A DNA stretch of 18,961 nucleotides from CAZTME01 sp964614795 (GTDB lineage Bacteria > Patescibacteriota > Microgenomatia > UBA1400 > PJMF01), in contig CAZTME010000013.1 in assembly GCA_964614795.1 (NCBI GenBank), positions 1 through 18,961 of the forward strand, in the 5' to 3' direction. Shown here piece by piece: positions 1-7,908 of this stretch. A program made the translations under genes and the position numbers. Every line of letters begins with the position of its first letter. Positions within the stretch are counted from its first letter, which is position 1. The notes beneath the pieces were generated by a model, which was not told where the DNA came from, made no database searches, and was given only the letters and a program-made list of their open reading frames with translations.

Positions 1-294
1 ATTGATGACATTTTGGATTTGCGTGAAGGGGATAGATTGGGTAGTGGCGCTCGTAAAACCAGTTGGCGTTTGGAAGAGTTTAAACAAAGAATGATTGAAC
101 AATTAAATCAGCCTTTGGATGTCACTGATTTGGCAATTAACGGTCATGACTTAATGAATGAATTGCAGATGCAACCCGGTAAAAAAATGGGAGAAGTTCT
201 TCAATATTTATTTGAGCTAGTGATGGAAGATGCTTCACTCAATGAAAAAGAAAAATTGTTGAAATTAGCTGAAGAACGACTAAGGCAAAATTAA
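1..294 (+). CDS. cca: CCA tRNA nucleotidyltransferase / poly(A) polymerase family, C-terminal fragment
   Basis: This reading frame is open at the left edge and stops at TAA 292-294, so only the last 97 codons are present. The visible part matches the C-terminal tRNA-binding region of bacterial CCA-adding enzymes. It has a DLREGDRLGSG segment (the end of the HD-like part, where family members carry R.ADR.G) and a DLAINGHDLM stretch, followed by PGKKMGEVLQYLFELVMEDA, the helix-turn-helix typical of this tail. The family adds or repairs the 3' CCA of tRNAs in the cytoplasm. The catalytic head domain lies outside the window, so it cannot be told whether the enzyme adds full CCA or is specialised. 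A TTG at 13 should not be taken as the start. It is convergent with secF, 79 bp away. Confidence 0.88.
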   Translation: MDDILDLREGDRLGSGARKTSWRLEEFKQRMIEQLNQPLDVTDLAINGHDLMNELQMQPGKKMGEVLQYLFELVMEDASLNEKEKLLKLAEERLRQN

Positions 295-373
295 TGTTTA
301 TTTATTAAAGTTGTCACACATTAACAACGCGATTCATTTGCAAATCAATTCATATTCTTATTGCTCGACAAGT

Positions 374-1261
374 CTATTTCTTTTTCCTATTTTTCCACCA
401 TAGTTCTACTTTTTCCCAACCTAACAAAAATGGCACGGAAACAAAAGGAGAGGAATATGTGCCGGTTATAGCCCCAATTAACAACGCGATAGCAAAACCT
501 CTTAACGGTTGACCGCCCAAAACCACCAAACTTAAAAGCATAATAACAATGGTAACTGAATTATTAACCGAACGAGTCATGGTTTCCGTTAACGCAGCGT
601 TGAGGATATCAGTAAGAGGTGTGCGAGGATATTTATGACGCAGTTCTCTCACACGATGAAACACCACGATTGTGTCATGAACAGAAAATGAGAGAGTTGT
701 TAACATGGCCGTAACAAACAAAACATCAAGTTCCAAAGACAAAAAATAACCAAACAAACTATATAAACCAAGTAAGATTAGCAGATCATGAATCATCGCC
801 ACAATTGCAGCCACTCCATAGCGCAATTCATTAAATTGCCAACCAATGTAAACCATAATAATTACAGCTACTAAAAGAATGGCAGATATTGTTTTTTGTA
901 TTAGTTCTTTAGAAACCACCGGGCCGATCGCTTCAAATCTTAATAGCTCTACATCTGTGTAAAGTTCGTTCAAACTTGATTTAACCAATTCAAAGGTTTC
1001 TTCATTAATTTCATCACCTCTAATCAAAATACTGCCACTTTCTGTTTTTTGAATGGATTCGACAGCAAAAATTTCATTTAGTTTTTCTTTAATTTTTTCA
1101 TTATCATCAGGTTGAGTTTGATTGGTAGCAATTTCAATTAATGTTCCACCGGTAAATCCAATTGACAAAGTAAAACCAAATCTAAAGATAGAAAACAAAC
1201 CAACGCCAATAAAAATTAGCGATATAGTTAAGTAGAGCGGAATCCAACGCATGAAATTCAT
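374..1261 (-). CDS. secF: Protein translocase subunit SecF
   Basis: SecF is the smaller half of the SecDF complex, which uses the proton gradient to pull proteins out of the SecYEG channel on the outer side of the membrane. The 295 residues fit the family. TM1 is at about 8-28, followed by the GFTGGTLIEI motif (35-44), an extracytoplasmic domain (about 45-120) and five further membrane segments. The hallmark SVHDTIVVFHRVRE is at 193-206 (most homologues have D or N where H202 sits), and the tail is lysine-rich. The start overlaps the secD stop by 4 nt (ATGA) and has an AAGGAG Shine-Dalgarno sequence 8 nt upstream (1270-1275), inside the secD 3' end. It is the last gene of the frr-rseP-...-secD-secF unit. 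Confidence 0.97.
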   Translation of the reverse strand: MNFMRWIPLYLTISLIFIGVGLFSIFRFGFTLSIGFTGGTLIEIATNQTQPDDNEKIKEKLNEIFAVESIQKTESGSILIRGDEINEETFELVKSSLNELYTDVELLRFEAIGPVVSKELIQKTISAILLVAVIIMVYIGWQFNELRYGVAAIVAMIHDLLILLGLYSLFGYFLSLELDVLFVTAMLTTLSFSVHDTIVVFHRVRELRHKYPRTPLTDILNAALTETMTRSVNNSVTIVIMLLSLVVLGGQPLRGFAIALLIGAITGTYSSPFVSVPFLLGWEKVELWWKNRKKK

Positions 1262-2634
1262 GATTTATTCTCCTTGGACAGGACCGGTTTGGGTGGTTGC
1301 AAAAATAATCTCATCAAAGTTCTGGTGATAAACACACCGGTGAATAATCCCAAAATCACACCAATTAATAAAGTTACACCAAAGCCTCTAACCAAACCCG
1401 ATGTGTTTAAGAAATCCAAATTCAAAGGATTAATAAGAATAATGGCGGTCAAAATGGTAACAATGTTCGCATCTTTAATTGAATCCCACGCTTTGCCAAA
1501 ACCCAACTCCATTGCCACTTTAAAAGGTCTTCCCGCTCGAATTTCTTCCTTCATTCTCTCAAAAATTAGGATATTGGCATCTACAGCCATGCCAATGGTT
1601 AACAGTAAACCGGCTATTCCCGGTAAAGACAAGGTTACACCAAGCAGTTTATAAATTGCCAAGGTATAAAGAGCAAACAAAGAAAGCGCAATACTCGCAA
1701 TCACTCCCGACCATTTATAGATAGCAATCATGAAAAACATCACCAAGCTCAAACCAATTAAGCCTGCCAAAATACTTTCACGTACAGCTTGTTCTCCCAA
1801 AGAAGCACCAATCGTTCTTTGCTCTAAAACGGAAATTGGCACCGGTAGCGCTCCGGCCGAAAGCTGAATTGCCAATTGAGAAGCCTCTTCCGCTGTAAAA
1901 CCACCGCTGATCACTGCTTGACCGCCAAAAATAGGCTCGTTGATATTGGGCGCCATGATTGGATAACCATCCAATAAAATTGCCAACTGCTCTCCGACAT
2001 GATCACTGGTGATTTCTCCAAATAAAGTAGTGCCTTCTTCATCAAAAGTAATACCGACCTCCGGTTGATTGGTTTGAGGATTAAATTGTACTACCGCTTT
2101 TTTTAATTGTGCTCCGGAAAGTTGAGTAGGAATTAATCCACCAGAAATTGTGGCTTGGGGTGAAGTGTCCAGAAGAGCAAAACTTAATTGGGCAGTTTGG
2201 CCAACCAGTTGAATGGCTTCGGCTGGGGAACTCACTCCGGGCAATTCCACAAGCAAACGATAATCACTTCCAGATTTGACAGTTTGCACATTAGGTTCGG
2301 CTATGCCATACAAGTCAACTCGACGAGCAATCACTTCGCGAGCCGATTCGACAGCTGTAACTTGATCTTCACTAGCTATTTGACTCATGTCCAAAGCCAA
2401 AGTAATCTGCATTCCACCCTGAATATCCAAGCCTTGCTTGAGTGGTCTTGAAAAATTAATTTCATTATTATTCCAAACAAATTTGGGAGCACTTAGTTTT
2501 AAATCGGACACACGACCAGCTGTCCAACCGTTCATGGGAATAACAAATTGATTGGGTATAACGATTAATGCACTAATCACTGCCAAAAGAATGATTAAAG
2601 CATAACGAAACCAATAGGAGCGCCACAGCTTCAT
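1258..2634 (-). CDS. secD: Protein translocase subunit SecD
   Basis: SecD pairs with SecF to drive late steps of Sec-dependent export. The 458-residue protein has TM1 at about 11-26, the family motif GLDIQGGMQITLAL at 68-81, and the P1 base and head region (about 90-265, with LVELPGVSSPAEAIQLVGQT at 128-147). A C-terminal block of five membrane helices follows from about 285. The conserved GMAVDANILIFERMKEE is at 348-364; D352 aligns with the aspartate implicated in proton transport. The protein is shorter than the E. coli form (615 residues), as is usual for two-gene secD/secF systems with a small P1 domain. It starts 9 nt after the regulator gene stops, has no clear Shine-Dalgarno sequence, and ends in TGA overlapping the secF ATG. 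Confidence 0.97.
   Translation of the reverse strand: MKLWRSYWFRYALIILLAVISALIVIPNQFVIPMNGWTAGRVSDLKLSAPKFVWNNNEINFSRPLKQGLDIQGGMQITLALDMSQIASEDQVTAVESAREVIARRVDLYGIAEPNVQTVKSGSDYRLLVELPGVSSPAEAIQLVGQTAQLSFALLDTSPQATISGGLIPTQLSGAQLKKAVVQFNPQTNQPEVGITFDEEGTTLFGEITSDHVGEQLAILLDGYPIMAPNINEPIFGGQAVISGGFTAEEASQLAIQLSAGALPVPISVLEQRTIGASLGEQAVRESILAGLIGLSLVMFFMIAIYKWSGVIASIALSLFALYTLAIYKLLGVTLSLPGIAGLLLTIGMAVDANILIFERMKEEIRAGRPFKVAMELGFGKAWDSIKDANIVTILTAIILINPLNLDFLNTSGLVRGFGVTLLIGVILGLFTGVFITRTLMRLFLQPPKPVLSKENKS
1270..1275 (-). promoter_or_regulatory. Shine-Dalgarno site of secF
   Basis: AAGGAG read on the minus strand, 8 nt before the secF ATG and inside the secD coding sequence. It fixes the secF start and shows that this genome does use Shine-Dalgarno initiation for genes inside an operon, unlike several first genes in this window. 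Confidence 0.85.
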
Positions 2635-2643
2635 AAAACCAAC

Positions 2644-3243
2644 TTAAACTACGGGCAGTTTTCTTTCTACAAATGATTCTTGCGAACCGATAATCATCAC
2701 TCTGGAGTCATATAATACATCCATAATGAAAGGATCTCGTCTTTGTTTGCGAAACTCGAATTCATCCAAGCTAAAAACGGCATAATTAATTTCTCTGCCA
2801 ATTCTTTGTTCTTCTGCTTTAATCACATCCGCAAGTTCTTGCAAAACCACATCGCCAATCACCAAAACATCCAATTGATTTTGAGCCACCGGTAAACCTC
2901 TCACAAATCTACCAGAGAACATTACGAATTCCAAAGTACCAAGTTTAGAATGTAATTTGCGTATGGTTTTTCCCAAGCCGGTGGTTTTAGCCACCATTTG
3001 CTCTAATTCTTGAAAGAATAAATACTTTTGATTAAGGTAATAATACAATCTGTTACCTCGCTCCTCACTCTTCAAGACTCCTGCGCCGGACATACGCTCC
3101 AATTCTCTTCGAACCGCATTTATCTCCTCATGAATTTTACGAGTAATATCTCTCACATAAAAAAGCTCTCGCTGATTGGTAAAAAAAAGCTCCAACATTT
3201 TAATACGCACTCGGCTGATGATTAGATCTTGCATTGAATTCAT
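2644..3243 (-). CDS. Winged-helix regulator with degenerate nucleotidyltransferase-like domain
   Basis: The 199-residue protein has an N-terminal winged helix-turn-helix (about 5-75). In it, FYVRDITRKIHEEINAVRRE reads as the recognition-helix region and KSEERGNRLYYYLNQ as the wing. Residues about 100-199 resemble a MNT-type nucleotidyltransferase fold: EFVMFSGRFVRG at 105-116, then NQLDVLVIGD at 122-131. Active MNT proteins carry G-S and D-x-D; here the G-S is replaced by S-G-R, and only the second Asp (D125) remains, so catalysis is unlikely. Fusions of this kind are common in Patescibacteria, usually named only as transcriptional regulators; no ligand or target is known to me. It lies 12 nt downstream of the DUF3048 gene and 9 nt before secD, so it may act on the export genes, but that is inference from position alone. 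Confidence 0.72.
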   Translation of the reverse strand: MNSMQDLIISRVRIKMLELFFTNQRELFYVRDITRKIHEEINAVRRELERMSGAGVLKSEERGNRLYYYLNQKYLFFQELEQMVAKTTGLGKTIRKLHSKLGTLEFVMFSGRFVRGLPVAQNQLDVLVIGDVVLQELADVIKAEEQRIGREINYAVFSLDEFEFRKQRRDPFIMDVLYDSRVMIIGSQESFVERKLPVV

Positions 3244-3255
3244 AATTTTTTTCCA

Positions 3256-4440
3256 TTAATACTCAATTGGCGTATCTTTATCTATGACGGCAATCCATTG
3301 AGAACCTCGCACTAAAGGTATATCTTTACCTTTAGAGTCTACAAATCTTAATTCTGCTTCTCTTTTTGGCTTACTCCATTTAGCCTCAGTGACTTGACCA
3401 TTGTTAAAAATTAATGCTTTTCCGGTACCTATAGTGGTATATAACATGTGTTTTGCCTCATTAATAGGTCCTTTTTCATCTGTCAAGATGATAATGACAT
3501 TACTCGCTTTAATCTGCTCTTGATTATTATTATCCACATGTGGTTCGCCACCCATGGTGCGTGAGTAACTATTGGTGCCGGAATCATAGTTCCATTCCAC
3601 CGCCCAACTTTTGTAGCCACTCCAAAATTCATGCGCGATCTTTGTCACGCTGCCAGAAGTCGGAAGCTCATCTAAAAATGTTAAAGGAGTAAAGCCATCT
3701 TTCCAATCACTGGCTGGCACCAATTTGCCATTGATTTTTCTTTCCGGGGCAATGTTGGTCCAGTTGCGTTTTTCTTCGGCTAATTCCCATAGTAATTCTG
3801 TTGAAGTTTGACCCTGGTGTTCCAAAGCCACAGATTTGCCAGTACGATTGTCCACTCTTTTATAATATGGCAAGCCAAAAGTAAAGCCAAGATTTATGTC
3901 GTTTTGCAATGCCCAGCCATAGTTGGCAATTTGTCCAAGCGCATCACTTGGACCGGGAATGTTTGCCCCTCCCACATGAACATACATGGGAAAATTATAA
4001 CCAGAAGCATAATCTACAAAATAAGTACGAGCCGATCTAACCGGAGCCAATAGCACATCCTCTCTTTGAGCATCACAATAAAATAGTCCCATAAAACGTG
4101 TAATTGCTCCTTCAGCCATAATTTCATAAACTACATCCGCTCTGGAAAGTCCGGATTGCGGCCTGGCTTCTTCATGATTTTCAATCATCACTGCCAACGG
4201 CCTTCTTTTTTCCCAAGCATTCTTTTCCGTCAAAGTGAATAATTCGCCATTTAATGGACACTCTTGATTTTTAGGCTCCGCAGGATCAATGTTTAACAGT
4301 GCGCTTAATTTTGTTTCTTCGGCCTCATCGATAATTGGCACTTCATTTTGGAGAGTGGGTGTGGCGGTAGCAGATAAAACACCGAAAGTAATTCCAGCAC
4401 TAAGTAAATAAAATACAACACCCAAAAAAAATAATCTCAT
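3256..4440 (-). CDS. DUF3048 family exported protein (YerB-like)
   Basis: With the start chosen here the protein has 394 residues. A signal anchor spans about 2-24. A low-complexity stretch to about 60 precedes the DUF3048 domain, with signatures PLAVMIENH (81-89), ARPQSGLS (92-99), ADVVYEIMAEGAITRFMGLF (101-120) and LAPVRSARTY (131-140). A C-terminal half (about 200-394) includes TMGGEPHVDNNNQEQ and GTGKALIF. DUF3048 is known from Bacillus YerB and is widespread in Gram-positives and Patescibacteria; its biochemical role is not established. An alternative ATG at 4470 would overlap the upstream gene by 17 nt. The ATG at 4440 has AAGGAG just upstream and puts the hydrophobic segment at the N terminus, so it is preferred. 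There is no lipobox, so it is probably anchored by its N-terminal helix, outside the cell. Confidence 0.9.
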   Translation of the reverse strand: MRLFFLGVVFYLLSAGITFGVLSATATPTLQNEVPIIDEAEETKLSALLNIDPAEPKNQECPLNGELFTLTEKNAWEKRRPLAVMIENHEEARPQSGLSRADVVYEIMAEGAITRFMGLFYCDAQREDVLLAPVRSARTYFVDYASGYNFPMYVHVGGANIPGPSDALGQIANYGWALQNDINLGFTFGLPYYKRVDNRTGKSVALEHQGQTSTELLWELAEEKRNWTNIAPERKINGKLVPASDWKDGFTPLTFLDELPTSGSVTKIAHEFWSGYKSWAVEWNYDSGTNSYSRTMGGEPHVDNNNQEQIKASNVIIILTDEKGPINEAKHMLYTTIGTGKALIFNNGQVTEAKWSKPKREAELRFVDSKGKDIPLVRGSQWIAVIDKDTPIEY

Positions 4441-4444
4441 AAAG

Positions 4445-4450
4445 CTCCTT
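4445..4450 (-). promoter_or_regulatory. Shine-Dalgarno site deciding the DUF3048 start
   Basis: AAGGAG on the minus strand, 4 nt from the ATG at 4440 and just after the TAA (4454-4456) of the preceding gene. It supports 4440 rather than 4470 as the start. Confidence 0.8.
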
Positions 4451-4453
4451 AAT

Positions 4454-4774
4454 TTACACGGATAATCCATTGTAACGCGTCAAATACCAAATGCCAAGAA
4501 TTATTGCCACCATTATCAAAGTGACAATCAAGGTTTTAAACAAATCTTTTTTCATAGCTCTAGCTGTTGCCTGAGTTTGCAAATAAAAACTCTGATTAAA
4601 ATTATTAGATTTTTCTGATTGCGAATTCGCTTTTGAGTTATTTTGTGATGCAACTCTATCAACTTTTTTCGACTGTACAGCAAGCGGTTTTTCTTCGCTA
4701 AATGAATAATTGATTGTCTGCTCGCGTCGCTGAGCCGCTTTTATTTTATCTTTTTTGGTTCGATGAATAGCCAT
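4454..4774 (-). CDS. Small C-terminally anchored membrane protein, unknown function
   Basis: The 106-residue product begins with a strongly basic segment (MAIHRTKKDKIKAAQRRE). It continues through a polar, Ser/Asn/Gln-rich linker (about 20-72), and ends with one membrane helix (about 80-98) and a short tail. This predicts a cytosolic N terminus and a C-terminal anchor. The basic start recalls short proteins seen beside rseP and DUF3048 genes in Patescibacteria, but I do not recognise a named family. An in-frame ATG at 4831 would overlap rseP by 41 nt and add a stretch with no membrane-protein logic. The ATG at 4774 follows the rseP stop by 16 nt and has a weak GGAA upstream. Coupling to rseP and DUF3048 suggests a role at the membrane; nothing more can be said. 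Confidence 0.65.
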   Translation of the reverse strand: MAIHRTKKDKIKAAQRREQTINYSFSEEKPLAVQSKKVDRVASQNNSKANSQSEKSNNFNQSFYLQTQATARAMKKDLFKTLIVTLIMVAIILGIWYLTRYNGLSV

Positions 4775-4790
4775 AAAAATTTCCAAAAAT

Positions 4791-5894
4791 CTACATGAAA
4801 ATACTCCAAATATCCTTGGCCGAAATGGCAATAATTAGAGCAATCAAAATGACAAAGCCGGAATAATTTGCCCAATACTCCATTTTTTCCAAATATTTTT
4901 TGCTAATAATAGGTTCAAGCAATAAAAATAACATCCTTCCCCCATCCAATGGCGGAATGGGTAGTATGTTCATAATCGCTAAATTAATGGATATCATTGC
5001 GGAAAAAATTAAGATGAAAATCCATCCTTGAGCCAATAAATTCATGGATTCAGCTTGAGCGGCAATACCGATTGGTCCGGCAACATCACTAGGAACAGTG
5101 CCCGAGCTTAATTTTACTATCATGTCACCCAAAGCTTGAAGAATGATGACACCTAAAGTCATAGCTTGTTGAAATCCGGTAATTATGCCTCGAAACGGCA
5201 TTTGCCAAAGGGGATAATGAACGAGAATTTCTTCGGTAAAAACTACTCCAAGCATACCTTGACCTTCAGGTACATCAGATTCATTGCGCAACAAAATTTC
5301 GAAGGTTTGCATATTTTCTTGACATGTTGTTTGTTCACAAATTTGAGTGGTAATTTCAATTGTTTGACCTTGATTTTCTTTAACAAAATCTTGAACTTGA
5401 GTCACTGAAGGATTACTGATCTGTCCAGAATCGCCTTCAATACTTATAATTTTCATGTTTTCTTGCAATCCAGCCTGTTGTGCGGGAGAATCCGGAGCAA
5501 CCAAGCCGATTCTCGCTTCATTTTCCAAACGCACAGGAATACCAATTATCGTATAGATAAAACTAAAAATCGCGATGCCGTAAATTAAATTCATCGTCAC
5601 ACCGGCTAAAATAATACTGGCTCTAGAAAACCATGAAGCGGTGCGAAAATCACCTTTTTCAGGAGCTTGACCGGGCTGAGCATCTTCACCGCTCATACGA
5701 ACAAAGCCACCGAAAGGAATAGCGTTGAGGGTGAATGGAATATTGCGCCACTTAAAAGCTGTATGAATTTTTGGTGGATAACCCAAACCAAATTCTTCAA
5801 CTTTAACTTTTGCTCGAAGAGCTGCCAGCAAATGACCCAATTCATGAATAATCACTAAAAAAGATAAAATTATGACCACTAATAACGCTGACAT
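4791..5894 (-). CDS. rseP: Site-2 intramembrane zinc metalloprotease, RseP/M50 family
   Basis: Site-2 proteases cut membrane-spanning substrates, typically anti-sigma factors or leftover signal peptides, inside the bilayer. The 367 residues carry the zinc motif HELGH at 17-21 in the first membrane helix and the conserved NAIPFGGFVRMSGED loop at 57-71. A single PDZ domain spans about 125-205, and the C-terminal zinc ligand motif is NILPIPPLDGG at 309-319 (D317). E. coli RseP has two PDZ domains; one is usual in the shorter Gram-positive-like form. It lies 19 nt after frr. The usual uppS, cdsA and dxr genes found between frr and rseP in many bacteria are absent. No anti-sigma factor is visible nearby. 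There is no Shine-Dalgarno sequence; a TATAAT at 5913-5918 may give a second promoter. Confidence 0.95.
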   Translation of the reverse strand: MSALLVVIILSFLVIIHELGHLLAALRAKVKVEEFGLGYPPKIHTAFKWRNIPFTLNAIPFGGFVRMSGEDAQPGQAPEKGDFRTASWFSRASIILAGVTMNLIYGIAIFSFIYTIIGIPVRLENEARIGLVAPDSPAQQAGLQENMKIISIEGDSGQISNPSVTQVQDFVKENQGQTIEITTQICEQTTCQENMQTFEILLRNESDVPEGQGMLGVVFTEEILVHYPLWQMPFRGIITGFQQAMTLGVIILQALGDMIVKLSSGTVPSDVAGPIGIAAQAESMNLLAQGWIFILIFSAMISINLAIMNILPIPPLDGGRMLFLLLEPIISKKYLEKMEYWANYSGFVILIALIIAISAKDIWSIFM

Positions 5895-5912
5895 AAAGGA
5901 TATTTATTAAAA

Positions 5913-5918
5913 ATTATA
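5913..5918 (-). promoter_or_regulatory. Possible internal -10 element for rseP
   Basis: A perfect TATAAT on the minus strand overlaps the frr stop codon and lies 18 nt before the rseP ATG, predicting a leader of roughly 12 nt. No good -35 hexamer is present at 16-18 nt, so this is a weak call. Confidence 0.35.
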
Positions 5919-6462
5919 CTTGAAGTAAGGCTGTTTCTTTTTGCTTGGCTAAATTTTCAAATTTTTCCACATAATCTTTCTGCATATCATCCAATTCTTT
6001 AAGATCGCGGTCAACTTCATCTTCACTATGACCGCTATCTTTCTGAGCTTCAATGATCTTTTTGGCCTCTTGGCGAGCATTTCTCAACATAATTTTTGCT
6101 TCTTCAAGTTTTTTGTAAACCAACTTAACCATTTCTTGCCTTTTTTCTTGAGTTAAAGGAGGAATTGGTAAGCGCACCGAAGCGGAATCCACTGCCGGTT
6201 GTAAATTTAATCCGGAAGTCAAAATGGCTTTTTCTATGGCTGAAAGCAAGGATTTGTCCCATGGAGCAATCACTATAAGCGAAGGATCAGGAGTGGAAAG
6301 CGATGCGACCTCAACCAATTTCATTGAAGAACCATAGGCCTCCACTTTTACATCATCGAGTAAACTAACGGAGGCTCTACCCGTTCGAATGCGCTGGAGT
6401 TCTTTTTCCAGATGGGAAAGTGCTAATCCTGCTGAATGAGAGAACGATTGTGGAATTGACAT
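5914..6462 (-). CDS. frr: Ribosome recycling factor
   Basis: RRF splits the post-termination ribosome together with EF-G. The 182 residues match the usual length of about 185. Visible landmarks are IRTGRASVSLLDDVKVEAYG (25-44) and PDPSLIVIAPWDKSLLSAIEKAI in the central domain. The helical return arm follows, with PIPPLTQEKRQEMVKLVYKK and the long helix ending near the C terminus. The start at 6462 puts RTGRAS at residues 26-31, close to its place in E. coli RRF (28). The alternative ATG at 6498 would add 12 residues overlapping a strong promoter, so it is rejected. frr heads the minus-strand unit running to secF, and its mRNA is predicted to begin about 2 nt before the ATG. Confidence 0.95.
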   Translation of the reverse strand: MSIPQSFSHSAGLALSHLEKELQRIRTGRASVSLLDDVKVEAYGSSMKLVEVASLSTPDPSLIVIAPWDKSLLSAIEKAILTSGLNLQPAVDSASVRLPIPPLTQEKRQEMVKLVYKKLEEAKIMLRNARQEAKKIIEAQKDSGHSEDEVDRDLKELDDMQKDYVEKFENLAKQKETALLQV

Positions 6463-6470
6463 ATAACTGA

Positions 6471-6498
6471 ATTGTAGCAGAGCAAAAGTCTCATGCAA
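6471..6498 (-). promoter_or_regulatory. frr promoter, near-leaderless
   Basis: On the minus strand TTGCAT (6493-6498), a 16-nt spacer and TACAAT (6471-6476), with TGC directly before the -10 (extended -10). The -10 ends 8 nt before the frr ATG at 6462, so transcription should begin at about 6464, leaving almost no 5' leader and no room for a Shine-Dalgarno site. Confidence 0.65.
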
Positions 6499-6539
6499 GC
6501 AGAGGATGGCGCAGGGAAGATTATTAATCGTGAAAAATA

Positions 6540-6926
6540 TTATCTTGGGACTGGTTCAAGCCTGATTTTATCATCTAATGATGGAATCAAAAGCTCTTGA
6601 TTTACAGGATCGGCAATATTTAGCTCATCCTGAAGTTGTTTAACTTCCACACTAAAACTTGATTGAGGTTTGGGCGCTGGAGTAACAATCACAACTTCAT
6701 TCGGATCTCCAAGTAATCGACTTTGTTGAATAACGAGCGCATAAAGATATAAACCACCAATTAAAAATAAAACAAGAATGATAATGCCGATTAAAATTGT
6801 TTTACGTCGACGCAAAAAAGGTACGGGAGCTTTTTTTTCTACTTCTTCGCTGGGAATGACAACCGGACTTTCCAGGAATGGCTCTTCAATGGAAAATTGC
6901 GTTTGATCTTGAATTTTTTCGTTCAT
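6540..6926 (-). CDS. Single-span membrane protein, unknown function
   Basis: The 128 residues consist of an acidic cytosolic N terminus (1-33), a basic LRRRK stop-transfer patch (38-42) and one membrane helix (about 43-65). A C-terminal part of about 63 residues is predicted to be outside: a Pro/Val-rich linker and a short VKQLQDELNIADPVNQ helix. I do not recognise a family. It begins 7 nt after the exported helical protein encoded upstream, so the two are probably co-transcribed and may form a membrane-outside pair. No Shine-Dalgarno sequence is clear. The stop lies 77 nt from the frr start, and frr has its own promoter. Confidence 0.7.
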   Translation of the reverse strand: MNEKIQDQTQFSIEEPFLESPVVIPSEEVEKKAPVPFLRRRKTILIGIIILVLFLIGGLYLYALVIQQSRLLGDPNEVVIVTPAPKPQSSFSVEVKQLQDELNIADPVNQELLIPSLDDKIRLEPVPR

Positions 6927-6933
6927 AAATTCT

Positions 6934-7902
6934 TTACTGATCCAAACTTAATTCTTCCAAAAAGCTTAAGTATTGGTTACTTAAAGCAAACGGTTTTTCC
7001 AAATTAGTCAAGACTAAATTCAGTGAAAAAAGTTGAGAATTTTGTGAATTTTCAGCAACTTCTCTGGCTTTAACCATTTCGCTAGTGAGTTGTGATCTTA
7101 ACAATCGAACTTGGTCAAATTTTCTATTTCTGACTACTTGAGCGCTTAATTCTCCGGGATTTTCTTGATACCAATTCTGAATTCTAACAAAAAGATAATC
7201 TCCTTTATCAATTACTGTCTGCAACCTGCCTAGAGCCAGAAGCCCTAAAACTTTTTCCAAATCAAATTTATAATCCGGGTAATATTGAGTGAATTCGTCG
7301 GCTTTGGCATTTACCATTTCTCGAGTACTTGCTTCTTGGGTTGTTGCCAAATGATTTCTCAGCCAAGTGATGTGAGCTTTTAATTTATCTATGTATAAAT
7401 TCTTTTGAGTAATTTCTATGCCTGTGGCAATTTCCAAGCGATGCAGTAATAGCTCGGAATAGGTAAGACTTGTTCTATCTCGAAGAATCATCACCTCTCT
7501 TGTTCTAGCAATCGCCTCTTCCAAGGCGGCTAAAGTTTGCAGCGATTCCCATTGAGCTTTGCTAATTGTAAAGAGTCGATAAGCTTCCAAATAGGCCTCT
7601 GTCTGTTGTTGATAAAGAATTCGTAACTCTTGATCTTTTTTTTCTTGGTCAAGATTGCGTTCAAAAATCAAATTTTCTTTTGGAATAGAGGTGGGCTGAG
7701 TTTTTTGCTCATTGGCGGCATCAGAAGCAACAGAAGAAGTGACAACTTCATCGATAATGGGGATGGAAGAATTAGATTCATCTAGTTGGGCGTGAGCATA
7801 ATTAACTTGATATACCATCCAAATTAATAGAGATATATGAATAAAAATCTTCAATAAATTTAATGTCATTCTCAAATTTTTCTGCCTTAAATAATTAAAC
7901 AT
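6934..7902 (-). CDS. Exported alpha-helical protein, unknown function
   Basis: The 322 residues start with a signal peptide. It has basic residues to R11, a hydrophobic core at about 17-33, and a good signal peptidase I site AHA|Q at 36-39. After a Ser/Thr-rich linker (about 40-75) the rest looks almost wholly alpha-helical. It is rich in Glu, Gln, Leu and Arg, and the runs DQEKKDQELRILYQQQTEAY and ALEEAIARTREVMILRDR could form coiled coils. No enzyme motif is visible and I know no named family. The ATG at 7902 is preferred over the one at 7869 because a near-perfect extended -10 promoter ends 6 nt before it. It is followed after 7 nt by a single-span membrane protein gene. Confidence 0.72.
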   Translation of the reverse strand: MFNYLRQKNLRMTLNLLKIFIHISLLIWMVYQVNYAHAQLDESNSSIPIIDEVVTSSVASDAANEQKTQPTSIPKENLIFERNLDQEKKDQELRILYQQQTEAYLEAYRLFTISKAQWESLQTLAALEEAIARTREVMILRDRTSLTYSELLLHRLEIATGIEITQKNLYIDKLKAHITWLRNHLATTQEASTREMVNAKADEFTQYYPDYKFDLEKVLGLLALGRLQTVIDKGDYLFVRIQNWYQENPGELSAQVVRNRKFDQVRLLRSQLTSEMVKAREVAENSQNSQLFSLNLVLTNLEKPFALSNQYLSFLEELSLDQ

Positions 7903-7908
7903 GCATTC

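Noticed and set aside
300..373. Palindrome ATTTGCAAAT and the GTTGT/ACAAC stem as a terminator or operator
   Set aside because: Short, AT-rich and without a T run; such matches are expected by chance here.
1274..1654. A 126-codon plus-strand frame opposite secD
   Set aside because: It is the antisense of conserved SecD membrane helices and has no start signal.
6463..6498. Longer frr start at 6498
   Set aside because: The extra 12 codons coincide with a TTGCAT-16-TACAAT promoter and exceed the conserved RRF N terminus.
4300..7800. Shared PIIDE motif after the signal segments of the DUF3048 protein and the exported helical protein
   Set aside because: Five residues in low-complexity acidic linkers; no wider similarity between the two proteins.
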